NCBI RefSeq assembly: GCF_017599305.1
Contig: NZ_JAGFWR010000002.1
Span: forward strand, 372,001-436,000
Reading direction: 5' to 3'
DNA from: Micromonospora antibiotica
GTDB lineage: Bacteria; Actinomycetota; Actinomycetes; Mycobacteriales; Micromonosporaceae
DNA length: 64,000 nucleotides
The notes below the pieces were generated by a model, which ran no database searches, was not told where the DNA came from, and was given only the letters and a program-made list of their open reading frames with translations. Below are positions 45,231 to 53,830 of this stretch, one piece after another. The translations under genes and the position numbers were made by a program. How positions within the stretch are numbered: position 1 is the stretch's first letter; the number at the start of each line of letters is the position of its first letter.

Positions 45231-46484
45231 GTGGGCCCGTCCACCGTCGAGGACCTGCTGCGCGTGCTCGCGCCGCAGGTCCTCGGCGCGGTCGTCCGCC
45301 GGTACGGCCACTTCGACACCGCCGAGGACGCCGTCCAGGAGGCGCTGCTGGCCGCCGCGACCCGCTGGCCGGTCGAGGGGCTGCCGGAGCACCCCCGGGG
45401 TTGGCTGATCACGGTGGCCGCCCGGCGGCTGACCGACCTGCTGCGCGCCGGGCAGGCCCGGCGTCGGCGGGAGGACGACGAGGGCCGGGCGCAGCGGTGG
45501 ATCGCCCCGGCGGCCGACCACCGGGAGCCGTTCGACGACAGCCTGGTCCTGTTGTTCCTGTGCTGTCATCCGGCGCTGCCGCCGGCCGCCCAGATCGCCT
45601 TGACCCTGCGCGCCGTCGGTGGGTTGAGCACCGCCGAGGTGGCGCGGGCGTTCCTGGTGCCCGAGGCCACCATGACCCGGCGGATCACCCGCGCCAAGCA
45701 GCGCATCCGCGACAGCGGGCTGCCGTTCGCGCTGCCCGACGCCGACGAGCGCCCGGCCCGGCTCGACGCCGTCCGGCAGGTGCTCTACCTGGTCTTCAAC
45801 GAGGGGTACGCGAGCACCGCCGGCCCGCACCTGCGCCGGGTGGACCTGTCGACCGAGGCGATCCGGCTGGCCCGGCTGCTGCACCGGCTGCTCCCGGACG
45901 ACCCGGAGGTGACCGGGCTGCTGGCGTTGATGCTCCTCACCGACGCCCGGGGCCCGGCCCGGGTCGGCCCGGACGGTGAGCTGGTGCCGATGGCGCAGCA
46001 GGATCGCCGCCGCTGGCGGGGCGACCAGATCGCCGAGGGGGTGGCCCTGGTCAGCGCGGTGCTGCCGCGTGGGGATGTCGGGCCGTACCAGCTCCAGGCG
46101 GCGATCGCGGCGGTGCACGACGAGGCACCGGGTGCCGACGAGACCGACTGGGCGCAGATCGTGGCCCTCTACGAGGTGCTGATGCGGATCTCGGACAACC
46201 CGGTGGTGGCGCTCAACCATGCGGTGGCGGTGGCGATGGCCCGGGGTCCCGTCGACGGGCTGCGCCTGCTCGACGCGCTGGCCGCCGATCCCCGCATCGG
46301 CGACGACCCCCGCCGGCACGCCGCCCGCGCCCACCTGCTGGAACGCTGCGGCAGCCTCGCCGAGGCCCGGGCGGCGTACGCGCACGCGGCCCGGCTGTCG
46401 ACGAACCTCCCCCGCCAGCGCTACCTGTACGGCCGGCTGGCGCGGCTGACCGACGCCGGGGACGGTGAGCACGGCAACGGATGA
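45231..46484 (+). CDS. ECF sigma factor with C-terminal TPR-like extension (ECF42-like)
   Basis: 417 residues from a GTG at 45231. Region sigma2 covers RRYGHFDTAEDAVQEALLAAATRWP and PRGWLITVAARRLTDLLR. Region sigma4 covers LTLRAVGGLSTAEVARAFLVPEATMTRRITRAKQRIR. The remaining ~230 residues form a helical extension (EGYASTAGPHLRRVDLSTEAIRLARLL..., RISDNPVVALNHAVAVAM...) typical of ECF42 proteins, which have no classical anti-sigma factor. The partner DGPF gene lies immediately upstream. Confidence 0.92.
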   Translation: MGPSTVEDLLRVLAPQVLGAVVRRYGHFDTAEDAVQEALLAAATRWPVEGLPEHPRGWLITVAARRLTDLLRAGQARRRREDDEGRAQRWIAPAADHREPFDDSLVLLFLCCHPALPPAAQIALTLRAVGGLSTAEVARAFLVPEATMTRRITRAKQRIRDSGLPFALPDADERPARLDAVRQVLYLVFNEGYASTAGPHLRRVDLSTEAIRLARLLHRLLPDDPEVTGLLALMLLTDARGPARVGPDGELVPMAQQDRRRWRGDQIAEGVALVSAVLPRGDVGPYQLQAAIAAVHDEAPGADETDWAQIVALYEVLMRISDNPVVALNHAVAVAMARGPVDGLRLLDALAADPRIGDDPRRHAARAHLLERCGSLAEARAAYAHAARLSTNLPRQRYLYGRLARLTDAGDGEHGNG

Positions 46485-46561
46485 CCGTGCGGGGGCGACG
46501 CTGCGATGGTGGATGGGTCGCCTGGCCAGGCCCGTCACCGTCTTCGAAGCTGGAGGGCTCG

Positions 46562-47698
46562 ATGGACCATCCGCGCGATCTGCTCGACGCTGCGACGAAA
46601 CTCCGCCCCGAGATGGTGGACCGGCTGCGCGTCCTGGTGTCCGCCGAGTCGCCCCCCGATGACCTGCCCTGCCTGGAGTCCTGTGCCGACCTGCTCGCGG
46701 GCTGGGGCGAGGAGGTGCTCGGCCGGCCCGCCGAACGGGTCGTCGTGGACGGGCTGCCGCACCTGCTGTGGCCGGCCGCCCGGCAACGGGTGCTGCTGCT
46801 CGGCCACTTCGACACGGTCTTCCCCGCCGGCACCGTCCGGACCCGGCCCTTCACCGTACGCGGGGACGTCGCCACCGGTCCCGGGGTGTGCGACATGAAG
46901 GCCGGCATCGTGCAGATGTTCACCGCACTGGGCCTGCTGGCCGACACTTCCCGGGTGGGGGTGCTGCTCACCTGCGACGAGGAGAGCGGCTCCGGCACGT
47001 CCCGGCCGTTGATCGAACGCGAGGCGCGGCGCTCGGACGCGGTGCTGGTCTGCGAGGCGGCCACCCCGCAGGGGGAGGTGAAGGTGGCTCGCAAGGGGGG
47101 CTCGGTGTACCGGGTGACCGTGCGGGGCCGGGCCGCCCATGCCGGGGTGGAGCCCCAGCGGGGGGTGAACGCCACCGTCGAGGTCGCCCACCAGATTCTC
47201 ACGCTGCGCGCCCTCGGCGCGGGGCACAGCGCCGGCACGTCGGTCACCCCGACGCTGTTGGCGGCCGGCACCACCACCAACACGGTGCCGGAGCTGGCCA
47301 GCCTGGCGGTCGACGTACGGGCGTGGACCAGTGCCGAACTCGAACGCGTCGACCGGGCCATCCACGGGTTGGTGCCGTTCCTGCCCGAGGCGACGGTGGC
47401 GGTGGAGGGCCGCATCGGCCGCCATCCGATGCCCCCGGAGCTGGCCCGGCCGCTGCTGGCCGTCGCCCAGTCGGTCGCCGGTCGACTGGGCCTGTCGGCC
47501 CTGGGCGGGGCGCACGCGGCGGGCGCGTCGGACGGCAACTTCACCGCCGCGTTGGGGGTGCCGACGCTGGACGGGCTGGGTGCGGTGGGTGGTGGGGCAC
47601 ACGCCCGCGACGAGTACGTCCACCTCGACCGGATGCCGGAGCGGACCGCCCTGCTGGCCGGACTGGTCGACCGGTTGTCCACGGTGGAGGCGCGTTGA
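46562..47698 (+). CDS. M20 family metallopeptidase (carboxypeptidase G2-like)
   Basis: 378 residues from the ATG at 46562, with GGAGGG 4 nt upstream. Di-zinc ligands are visible: His82 in GHFDTVF, Asp111 in GVCDMKAG, and the EE pair at 140-141 in CDEESGSG. The dimerisation domain follows (KGGSVYRVTVRGRAAHAGVEP). It resembles glutamate carboxypeptidase/CPG2 and should hydrolyse a C-terminal amino acid or N-acyl amino acid. It has no signal peptide. Confidence 0.9.
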   Translation: MDHPRDLLDAATKLRPEMVDRLRVLVSAESPPDDLPCLESCADLLAGWGEEVLGRPAERVVVDGLPHLLWPAARQRVLLLGHFDTVFPAGTVRTRPFTVRGDVATGPGVCDMKAGIVQMFTALGLLADTSRVGVLLTCDEESGSGTSRPLIEREARRSDAVLVCEAATPQGEVKVARKGGSVYRVTVRGRAAHAGVEPQRGVNATVEVAHQILTLRALGAGHSAGTSVTPTLLAAGTTTNTVPELASLAVDVRAWTSAELERVDRAIHGLVPFLPEATVAVEGRIGRHPMPPELARPLLAVAQSVAGRLGLSALGGAHAAGASDGNFTAALGVPTLDGLGAVGGGAHARDEYVHLDRMPERTALLAGLVDRLSTVEAR

Positions 47699-47772
47699 TG
47701 ACGATGTGGCCGAACGGGCCGTAGGCTGCTCCCTGTCGGCGAGCGACCGACGGCGAGGGGTCGGACGCGCGC

Positions 47773-48921
47773 ATGACTACGGCACAGTGGTCGGGGTCGA
47801 CCATTCCCCTGCTCGGCGTCGAGGAGGAGTTCCTCGTCGTCGACGCCGAGCGGGGCGAGGTCAGGCCGGAGGCCGCCACGGTGGTCGACCTGGCCCGCCC
47901 GGCGCTCGGCGGTCGGGTGGGTGGCGAGATCACCGAGCTGCAGATCGAGACCCGCACCGATCCCTGCCACGCGGTGGCGGACATCGGGGCGCAACTCGTC
48001 GAGGCCCGGGCGGCGTTGCAGGCGGCGGCGGGCCGGGCCGGGCTGCGGGTGATCGCCACCGGCTCCCCGGTGCTCGGCCGGGCCGTGCCGCCGCCGATCA
48101 CCCAGGGGCCACGCCAGGACCGGGGCAACGCCACCTACCGGGGGTTGCACGACGACCTGGCGATCTGCGCGGTGCACGTACACGTGGAGCAGCCGGACCG
48201 GGACCGGGCGGTGCTGGTCGGCAACCACCTGCGCCCGCACCTGCCGGTGTTGCTGGCGTTGACCGCCAACTCGCCCTACTGGCGTGAGCGCGACACCGGC
48301 TATGCGAGCTGGCGCAGCCTGACCTGGCAGCGCTGGCCGGTGGCCGGCCCGCCGCCGTATGTGACCTCCGCGCAGCAGTACGACGCCCACATCGACCTGC
48401 TGCTCGACGCGGGCGCGTTGGTCGACTCCGGGACGATCTTCTGGGACATGCGGCTGTCGGCACGCCACCCCACCCTGGAGGTCCGGGTGGCCGACATGCC
48501 GATCACCGCCGCCGAGTCCGCCGGGTTCGCCGCCCTGGTCCGGGCCCTGGCGATGGTCGCCGGAGCGGCAGTCGACCGGGGCGACGAGGGCCCCCGCACC
48601 GACCCGGACCTGATGCGGCTGGCGTACTGGCGGGCCGCCCGGGACGGGATGGGTGGCCACGGCGTCGAGGTGGGCACCGGGCGGCTGCTGCCCGCCGGGG
48701 TGCTCGCCGCGCAGCTGGTCGAGCTGGCCCGGCCGGCGTTGACGGAAACCGGTGACGGTCCCCGGGTCGGGCGGTGGCTGGCCGGGCTGGCCGCCGACGG
48801 TGACGGGGCGACCCGGCAGCGGGCGGCGGCGGCCGGGGGGCGACTCACCGACGTGGTCGCCGCCCTGGTCGCCGCGACCGCTCCGGACGTGCCCGATCGG
48901 CAAGACAGCACGGTGGCGTAA
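47773..48921 (+). CDS. Carboxylate-amine ligase / glutamate-cysteine ligase type 2 (YbdK-like)
   Basis: 382 residues. Family motifs: LLGVEEEFLVVD at the N-terminus, GEITELQIETRT, VHVHVEQPDRDRAVLVGNHLRPHLPVLLALTANSPYW, and WDMRLSARHPTLEVRVADMP. These place it in the GCS2/YbdK ATP-dependent ligase family, which joins amino acids, for example Glu with Cys. Actinobacteria of this group use mycothiol, so the product is uncertain. It follows the M20 gene by 74 nt, which may be a functional pairing of ligase and peptidase. Confidence 0.9.
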   Translation: MTTAQWSGSTIPLLGVEEEFLVVDAERGEVRPEAATVVDLARPALGGRVGGEITELQIETRTDPCHAVADIGAQLVEARAALQAAAGRAGLRVIATGSPVLGRAVPPPITQGPRQDRGNATYRGLHDDLAICAVHVHVEQPDRDRAVLVGNHLRPHLPVLLALTANSPYWRERDTGYASWRSLTWQRWPVAGPPPYVTSAQQYDAHIDLLLDAGALVDSGTIFWDMRLSARHPTLEVRVADMPITAAESAGFAALVRALAMVAGAAVDRGDEGPRTDPDLMRLAYWRAARDGMGGHGVEVGTGRLLPAGVLAAQLVELARPALTETGDGPRVGRWLAGLAADGDGATRQRAAAAGGRLTDVVAALVAATAPDVPDRQDSTVA

Positions 48922-49035
48922 CGACGAACCGGCCCGCCTCGGAAATGCTGGGAGCAGCCGCCCCACGGGCGTGGCGTCCACTGTGGAACTTGCTGCGTGG
49001 TGCCCGGCGGGTCGGTTATCGCAGGGAGGCGACAG

Positions 49036-49698
49036 ATGGCCGACACGGTCCTGCTACCCACCGTCCCGATCCGACACGAACGCCGGCCGGCGGCGGACAT
49101 GCTCCGCGCGGCGGAGGCGTTCGCCGACCGGATGGCCGGCCGCCGTTCGGTACGCGACTTCGCGCCCGACCCGATACCCGAGGGGGTGATCGAGGCGGCG
49201 GTCCGGGCCGCGTCGACCGCCCCCAGCGGGGCCAACGTGCAGCCGTGGCGGTTCGTCGTGCTGACCGACCCGGCCCGCAAGCGCCGGCTACGTGCGGCGG
49301 CCGAGGCCGAGGAACGCGACTTCTACCAGCGCCGCGCGCCACAGGAGTGGCTGGGGGCGATCGCCCAGCTCGGCACCGACTGGGAGAAGCCGTTCCTGGA
49401 GACCGCACCCGCCGTCATCGTCGTGTTCGAGGTGCACCAGGGGCCGCACAGCCCCAAGCCGTACTACGTCAAGGAGTCCGTCGGCATCGCGGTCGGCCTG
49501 CTGATCTCCGCGTTGCACCACGCGGGCCTGGTCACCCTGACCCACACGCCCAGCCCGATGCGGTTCCTCAACGAGGTGTGCGAGCGCCCGCCGGAGGAAC
49601 GCCCCAACCTGGTGCTGCCGGTCGGGTACCCGGCCCCGGACGCCCGGGTCCCCGACCTGGCCCGCAAGCCGCTCGACGAGATCATGATCCGCCAGTGA
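49036..49698 (+). CDS. Nitroreductase-family FMN oxidoreductase
   Basis: 220 residues from the ATG at 49036, with GGGAGG 6 nt upstream. It shows RRSVRDFAPDPIPEGVIEAAVRAASTAPSGANVQPWRFVVL, the FMN phosphate- and ring-binding stretch, and the second FMN segment near LTHTPSPMRFLNEVCERP. The PYYVKESVGIAVGLLISALHHAGL helix carries the dimer interface. Such enzymes reduce nitro compounds, quinones or dehalogenate aromatic substrates. The last 17 nt overlap the convergent FAD gene. Confidence 0.88.
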   Translation: MADTVLLPTVPIRHERRPAADMLRAAEAFADRMAGRRSVRDFAPDPIPEGVIEAAVRAASTAPSGANVQPWRFVVLTDPARKRRLRAAAEAEERDFYQRRAPQEWLGAIAQLGTDWEKPFLETAPAVIVVFEVHQGPHSPKPYYVKESVGIAVGLLISALHHAGLVTLTHTPSPMRFLNEVCERPPEERPNLVLPVGYPAPDARVPDLARKPLDEIMIRQ

Positions 49699-51226
49699 GG
49701 TCCCCGGTCAGGAACTCGACGAGCGGGTCGACGTGCCGGTCCGGCCGCCGCCACTCGGCCAGCAGATCCTCCAACAGGTGCTGCTCGGCCACCAGCTCCC
49801 CGTGGCGGTACCGCCGAATCACCGGGTGGATGAAGGCGCTCTCCCGGGCCCGGTCCGGCGTGGGGTGCCGGTCGATGGCGAAGACGTCGCCGTAGTCGTC
49901 GCGACCCCAGCGCAGGGCGAGGGTGTAGAGGTGCGACGCGGCGGCGAACCGCTGCACGGCGTAGTCCTCCGGCAGGTCCTCGTAGTGCCGGAAGTCGCCG
50001 GTGGCGTCGTCGCGGACGAACACGTCGCAGAGGTACTCGAACTGGGTCCACAGCGCCGAACTCCAGTTGACCCGGTCGAGCATCACCTTGGTCAGCGACG
50101 CCGGCTCCCCCGGCGTGGTGGCCACCGGCACCGGCACGTCGTCGTAGCGCTCGCGCAGCAGCCGGGTGAAGGTCCGCAGGTTGTACCGGAACCCGTCGAT
50201 GAACGGCGACGAGGCGTGCTTCACGTCCCGCGCCTGCGCGATGGTGCCGGCGAAGTACAGGTCGTCGACGTTGCTCGACTGCCAGTCAGGACGCAGGCCG
50301 GGCATCCGACCGTCCCGCACCATGTCCGGGGCACAGGAGGCGTCGAACAGGGAGGTGTCCATCCGGAACCCGGTGCAGCGCAGCACCTCGTGGTAATCCA
50401 GCTCGGCGGTCTCCCCCTGGGCGTGGGTGTAGGTGATGGCGACCTGGAACCTTCCGTCGACCGGCCGGATCTCGTCGATGGTGCAGTCGAGCACCGAGTG
50501 CAGCGTCTTGAACTGGTAGCTGTCGAGGATCGCGCCGTACTGGCCCCGGACGTCACCGGGGTGCTTGGTGTTCCAGGCCAGCCGCAGCGGCTGCCGGCTG
50601 GCCAGGTGCACCATCGACGCCTTGCCCAGGATCGCCGAGGCGGTCTCGAACGCGGAGTTGCCCTTACCGATGATCAGGACCCGCTTGCCGGCGTACCGGT
50701 CGGGGTCGACGTCCATCTCCTCGTAGCCGGTGGCGTACTCGATGCCCTTGATGTCCGGCACGAACGGCCGCCCCCAGCCGGTCGCCACGATCAGGCAGCG
50801 CGCCCGCACGACCCCCCGGTCGGTGCGCACGACGAACCCCTCGTCGTCGCGGCTGATCTGCTCGACCGTGGTGCCGTAGCGGACCCGGAGCTGGTGGACC
50901 CGTTGGAACTCGGCGAGATAGCTCACCAGGTCGTCCGCCGCCGGCAGGTACTCCTGGCTGAACTTCGGGAACAGCAGCTCCGGGTCGTCGTTGAGCAACG
51001 AGTTCCAGTCCCACCGCAACCGGATCTCGGGGTCGGTGCTGTCGGTGTGCACCTTGTTGAGCGAGATCAGCCGACGGTGGCGCGGGAACCGCCGGAAGAA
51101 GCCACCGGGCTCGGCGCCGCGCTCGAGCGTCAGGTAGTCGGCACCCTGCTGCTGAAGGTAGTAGCTCAGCTGCAGGCCGGCGGGCCCGGCTCCGACGATG
51201 ACGTACGTGTGCGTGGTGTCGACCAT
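49682..51226 (-). CDS. FAD/NAD(P)-dependent oxidoreductase (flavin monooxygenase-like)
   Basis: 514 residues. The FAD loop is VIVGAGPAGLQLSYYLQQ at the N-terminus, and a second dinucleotide loop is VLIIGKGNSAFETASAIL in the middle. An RCLIVATGWGRPF motif joins the domains. The C-terminal part (LFDASCAPDMVRDGRMPGLRPDWQSSNVDDLYFAG) resembles FOXRED2-type oxidoreductases. Residues after 370 form an extra helical domain of unknown role. Substrate unknown. Confidence 0.85.
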   Translation of the reverse strand: MVDTTHTYVIVGAGPAGLQLSYYLQQQGADYLTLERGAEPGGFFRRFPRHRRLISLNKVHTDSTDPEIRLRWDWNSLLNDDPELLFPKFSQEYLPAADDLVSYLAEFQRVHQLRVRYGTTVEQISRDDEGFVVRTDRGVVRARCLIVATGWGRPFVPDIKGIEYATGYEEMDVDPDRYAGKRVLIIGKGNSAFETASAILGKASMVHLASRQPLRLAWNTKHPGDVRGQYGAILDSYQFKTLHSVLDCTIDEIRPVDGRFQVAITYTHAQGETAELDYHEVLRCTGFRMDTSLFDASCAPDMVRDGRMPGLRPDWQSSNVDDLYFAGTIAQARDVKHASSPFIDGFRYNLRTFTRLLRERYDDVPVPVATTPGEPASLTKVMLDRVNWSSALWTQFEYLCDVFVRDDATGDFRHYEDLPEDYAVQRFAAASHLYTLALRWGRDDYGDVFAIDRHPTPDRARESAFIHPVIRRYRHGELVAEQHLLEDLLAEWRRPDRHVDPLVEFLTGDLTGGS

Positions 51227-51356
51227 CAGGTGAACCCTTCGACGCGGGGACGGTTCCCCCGACGATGGAGTGGACCACGAGATGTGTCAATGGTCGACGG
51301 TCGGAATCGACGGCGGTGCGCCGGTGGGCACCCGGCGGGGGTCGCCGGGCCGGAGG

Positions 51357-52229
51357 CTACGACGAGATGGTGAACGCCGCCACCACGCCATTGTGGTCGG
51401 AGTTGGTGCCGCTGACGATGTTGTAGTCGGTCATCCACATCTCGCGGTGTTCCTCGACGCGCTTCCAGAAGTAGATGTAGTCGATGTGCCGGTTGCCGTG
51501 CGTCCCGTTCCCCTTCTCGCCGTACAGGTTGTAGCAGGACCGCAGGTTCGGCAGCTCGTTGGCCTCGAACACTTTCCAGGGGAACTTCTGGTACCCGTAC
51601 GCCCGGTCGGCGCTGAAGTCGACGTTCAGGTCACCGCTGACGATGACCTGGCCGGAGTCCTTCTTGGCGGCCGCCAGGTTCTTCAGGGCCTGGAACTGCT
51701 GCTCGGCGCAGGCGGTCCGGGGCAGGTCCTCGGGCCGGCCGTTGTTCTCGATGCTCGCGTTGGCGTGCGCGTTGAGGTGGTAGACGCTGCGCCCGGTCGC
51801 CTTGTGCCGGTAGCGGACCCAGTTGTTGTAGCGGGCCGGCGGCACCTCGCCGGGCCCGTTGGTGTCGCACACGAAGTTCGACCCCTTGTCGAGCACGTCG
51901 AACACGCTCTTTTTGGCCAGCAGCGCCTCGTTGGCCGCCTGCGTCGGCTCGGGCGCGTACAGCCACCAGCCGTTGTCCGCCGCCCAGTTCTGCAGGTACG
52001 CCTTGCGGTTGCCGACCTCGTTGAGCCCGACCAGGTCCGCCTTCGCGGTGATCAGTTCCAGGTCGTGGACGAAGTCGGCCTGGTTCAGCTCGTTGAGGAT
52101 GTTCAGGGTCGCCGCCTGGAAGGTGGAGTTCGCGGCGGCGGGGGTCGCCGGCACCAGGCTCACCAGCAGCACCGCCGCGCCGACGAGGGCACCCGCCCCG
52201 CGCGCCGACCAGAGTTTTCCGCGTGACAT
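51357..52229 (-). CDS. Secreted endonuclease/exonuclease/phosphatase family protein
   Basis: 290 residues. The ATG at 52229 is preceded by AGGAGAGG. A Sec signal peptide runs to about residue 33 (ALVGAAVLLVSLVPATPAAA). The EEP fold shows FQAATLNILNELNQ, LVGLNEVGNRKAYL (metal-binding Glu), VSGDLNVDF and the final SGTNSDHNGVVAAF with catalytic Asp-His. It is probably an extracellular nuclease or phosphodiesterase. It is divergent from the GH43-like gene. Confidence 0.85.
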   Translation of the reverse strand: MSRGKLWSARGAGALVGAAVLLVSLVPATPAAANSTFQAATLNILNELNQADFVHDLELITAKADLVGLNEVGNRKAYLQNWAADNGWWLYAPEPTQAANEALLAKKSVFDVLDKGSNFVCDTNGPGEVPPARYNNWVRYRHKATGRSVYHLNAHANASIENNGRPEDLPRTACAEQQFQALKNLAAAKKDSGQVIVSGDLNVDFSADRAYGYQKFPWKVFEANELPNLRSCYNLYGEKGNGTHGNRHIDYIYFWKRVEEHREMWMTDYNIVSGTNSDHNGVVAAFTISS

Positions 52230-52449
52230 GGTGGTCCTCTCCTGAGTCCCGACAACCGGCGCAACGCGATCCGGCGATGAAGAATACTGTCTTGCTTTCT
52301 TCCGGCACGGTAGCTTAGTTTCACCACCCGGACAACGGAACAACATTGTCCGGAATGAATTGCCGATCTTGCCGACGGAGTGGCGCAGGGGCCCGCCCGA
52401 CACCGGCCCGGACGCCGTCCTCCACCCGCCTGTCGCACCGGGAGACCCC
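52230..52449. promoter_or_regulatory. Divergent AT-rich promoter region between secreted-enzyme genes
   Basis: This 220-nt region is one of the least GC-rich in the window. It has a perfect 8-bp inverted repeat CCGGACAA-N10-TTGTCCGG at 52328-52353 and a GAAGAA-N12-TTCTTC pair around 52277-52300. Either could be an operator that controls the divergent secreted enzymes. Confidence 0.45.
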
Positions 52450-53472
52450 ATGCATCCACGAACGACCTGGCGACCGTCGCTGATCGCCGTCGTGGTCACG
52501 CTCGTCGCCGGCACCGCCGCCGCGCCCGCCGCAGCGGCCACCCCGCAACCGGTGTACGCCCCCTCGGGCGGGATCGCCGACCCCGGCGTGGTGCGGCACA
52601 ACGACACCTTCGTCGTGTTCGCCACCGGCACCCGGGCCCCGGCCTACCGGGGCGAGACCGCGTCCGGGCCGTGGAGCGCCCTCGGCACGACCCTCGGATC
52701 GGTCCCGGACTGGGCCGAGAACGGCGCGGTATGGGCCCCCGACGCGGTCCGTACCGCCACCGGCTGGGTGCTCTACTACTCGGCGCCCGCCAAGGGCAAG
52801 AACGGACAGCGGTGCATCGGGGCCGCGACCTCCGACACCGTCGACGGGACGTACACGCCGGTGGGTGTCGCGCCGCTGATCTGCCCGGGTGGCGCGCACG
52901 GAGCGGACGACGCGGTGGCGGGACGGCCGGTCGCCGCCGCCGGCGTGATCGACCCGTCCCCGTTCGAGGACGCCGACGGCAAGCGGTTCGTGCTCTACAA
53001 GACGCAGCAGACCCCGTCGTCGATCCGGATGCTGCGGCTCGACGACACGGGCACCCGCTGGGTCGGCAACGCCAGTGGTGAGCTGGTCCGCAACGCCGGC
53101 ATCATCGAGAACCCGGTGCTGCGGCAGCGGGGCTCCACGTACGTGCTGTTCGCCTCCCGGTACGGCTACGACAACTGCAGCTACGCCACCGTCTATCTCA
53201 CCTCCACCGACCGGTGGGACTTCCACGGCAGGACCGAGCATTCGTTGCTCACCACGTCCGGCACCGGGATCTGCGGCCCGGGAGGCGCGGATCTCGTCCC
53301 GGCCCTGGTCGACGACGAGCAGCGGCTCTTCCTGCACGGTTGGGTCTGCGCCGGCACCACCCCGTGCCGGCAACAGGCCGACGGCTCGCTGCCCGCCAAC
53401 GCCCGCCGCGCGCTGTACGCGGCGATCTTCCGCTGGGACGGCGCCACCCCGCGCGTCGGGGCGTTCCTCTGA
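52450..53472 (+). CDS. Secreted GH43-like five-bladed beta-propeller glycosidase
   Basis: 340 residues from the ATG at 52450, with GGGAGA upstream. It has a signal peptide (about 1-31, VVTLVAGTAAAPAAAA). The mature protein begins with GGIADPGVVRHNDTFVVFATG, the Asp-containing opening of GH43/62-type propellers. VWAPDAVRTATGWVLYYSA, IDPSPFEDADGKRFVLYKT (second acidic residue) and IIENPVLRQRGSTYVLFASR (candidate catalytic Glu) follow at the usual spacing. Arabinan- or xylan-side-chain hydrolysis is likely; the exact substrate is unknown. Confidence 0.88.
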   Translation: MHPRTTWRPSLIAVVVTLVAGTAAAPAAAATPQPVYAPSGGIADPGVVRHNDTFVVFATGTRAPAYRGETASGPWSALGTTLGSVPDWAENGAVWAPDAVRTATGWVLYYSAPAKGKNGQRCIGAATSDTVDGTYTPVGVAPLICPGGAHGADDAVAGRPVAAAGVIDPSPFEDADGKRFVLYKTQQTPSSIRMLRLDDTGTRWVGNASGELVRNAGIIENPVLRQRGSTYVLFASRYGYDNCSYATVYLTSTDRWDFHGRTEHSLLTTSGTGICGPGGADLVPALVDDEQRLFLHGWVCAGTTPCRQQADGSLPANARRALYAAIFRWDGATPRVGAFL

Positions 53473-53531
53473 GCCGTCCGACGGCCGCAGCGGTCGCCCT
53501 GTCGATGCGGACCGGCCCCGCCGAGGCCGGC

Positions 53532-53669
53532 TCAGTCGTCGCGCTGTCGGCCCGACCGGCGGCCGGTCCGGGCGACCACGACGGCGGCGGCGAGGCTGAG
53601 CGCCGCAGCACCCAGTTGCAGCAGCCCGTCGACGAGGTCGACGAGGTCGGCGAGGGAGGGGGATTCCAC
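53532..53669 (-). CDS. Small membrane peptide (45 aa)
   Basis: 45 residues from the GTG at 53669 with GGAGG 5 nt upstream: VESPSLADLVDLVDGLLQLGAAALSLAAAVVVARTGRR... One hydrophobic segment is followed by a basic tail. A longer ATG form from 53738 adds residues without coding character. Function unknown. Confidence 0.45.
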   Translation of the reverse strand: MESPSLADLVDLVDGLLQLGAAALSLAAAVVVARTGRRSGRQRDD

Positions 53670-53830
53670 TGTGGCCTCCGGAGGGTCGGTCCCCGCCGTC
53701 CGCGCGGTGCGGAGGCGCCCCCCGGGCCCGGGTGACATCCACGGGCACCATCACGATTATGGCACCACGAACCGAACGCCGTCACCCGCCCGGTCCCGCT
53801 TCCCAGCCGTAGCCGCCGCACCGGGACGGA

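Noticed and set aside
46213..48981. 922-codon open frame on the minus strand
   Set aside because: It opposes the ECF sigma, M20 and ligase genes; low-complexity Arg/Pro/Gly text typical of high-GC shadow frames.
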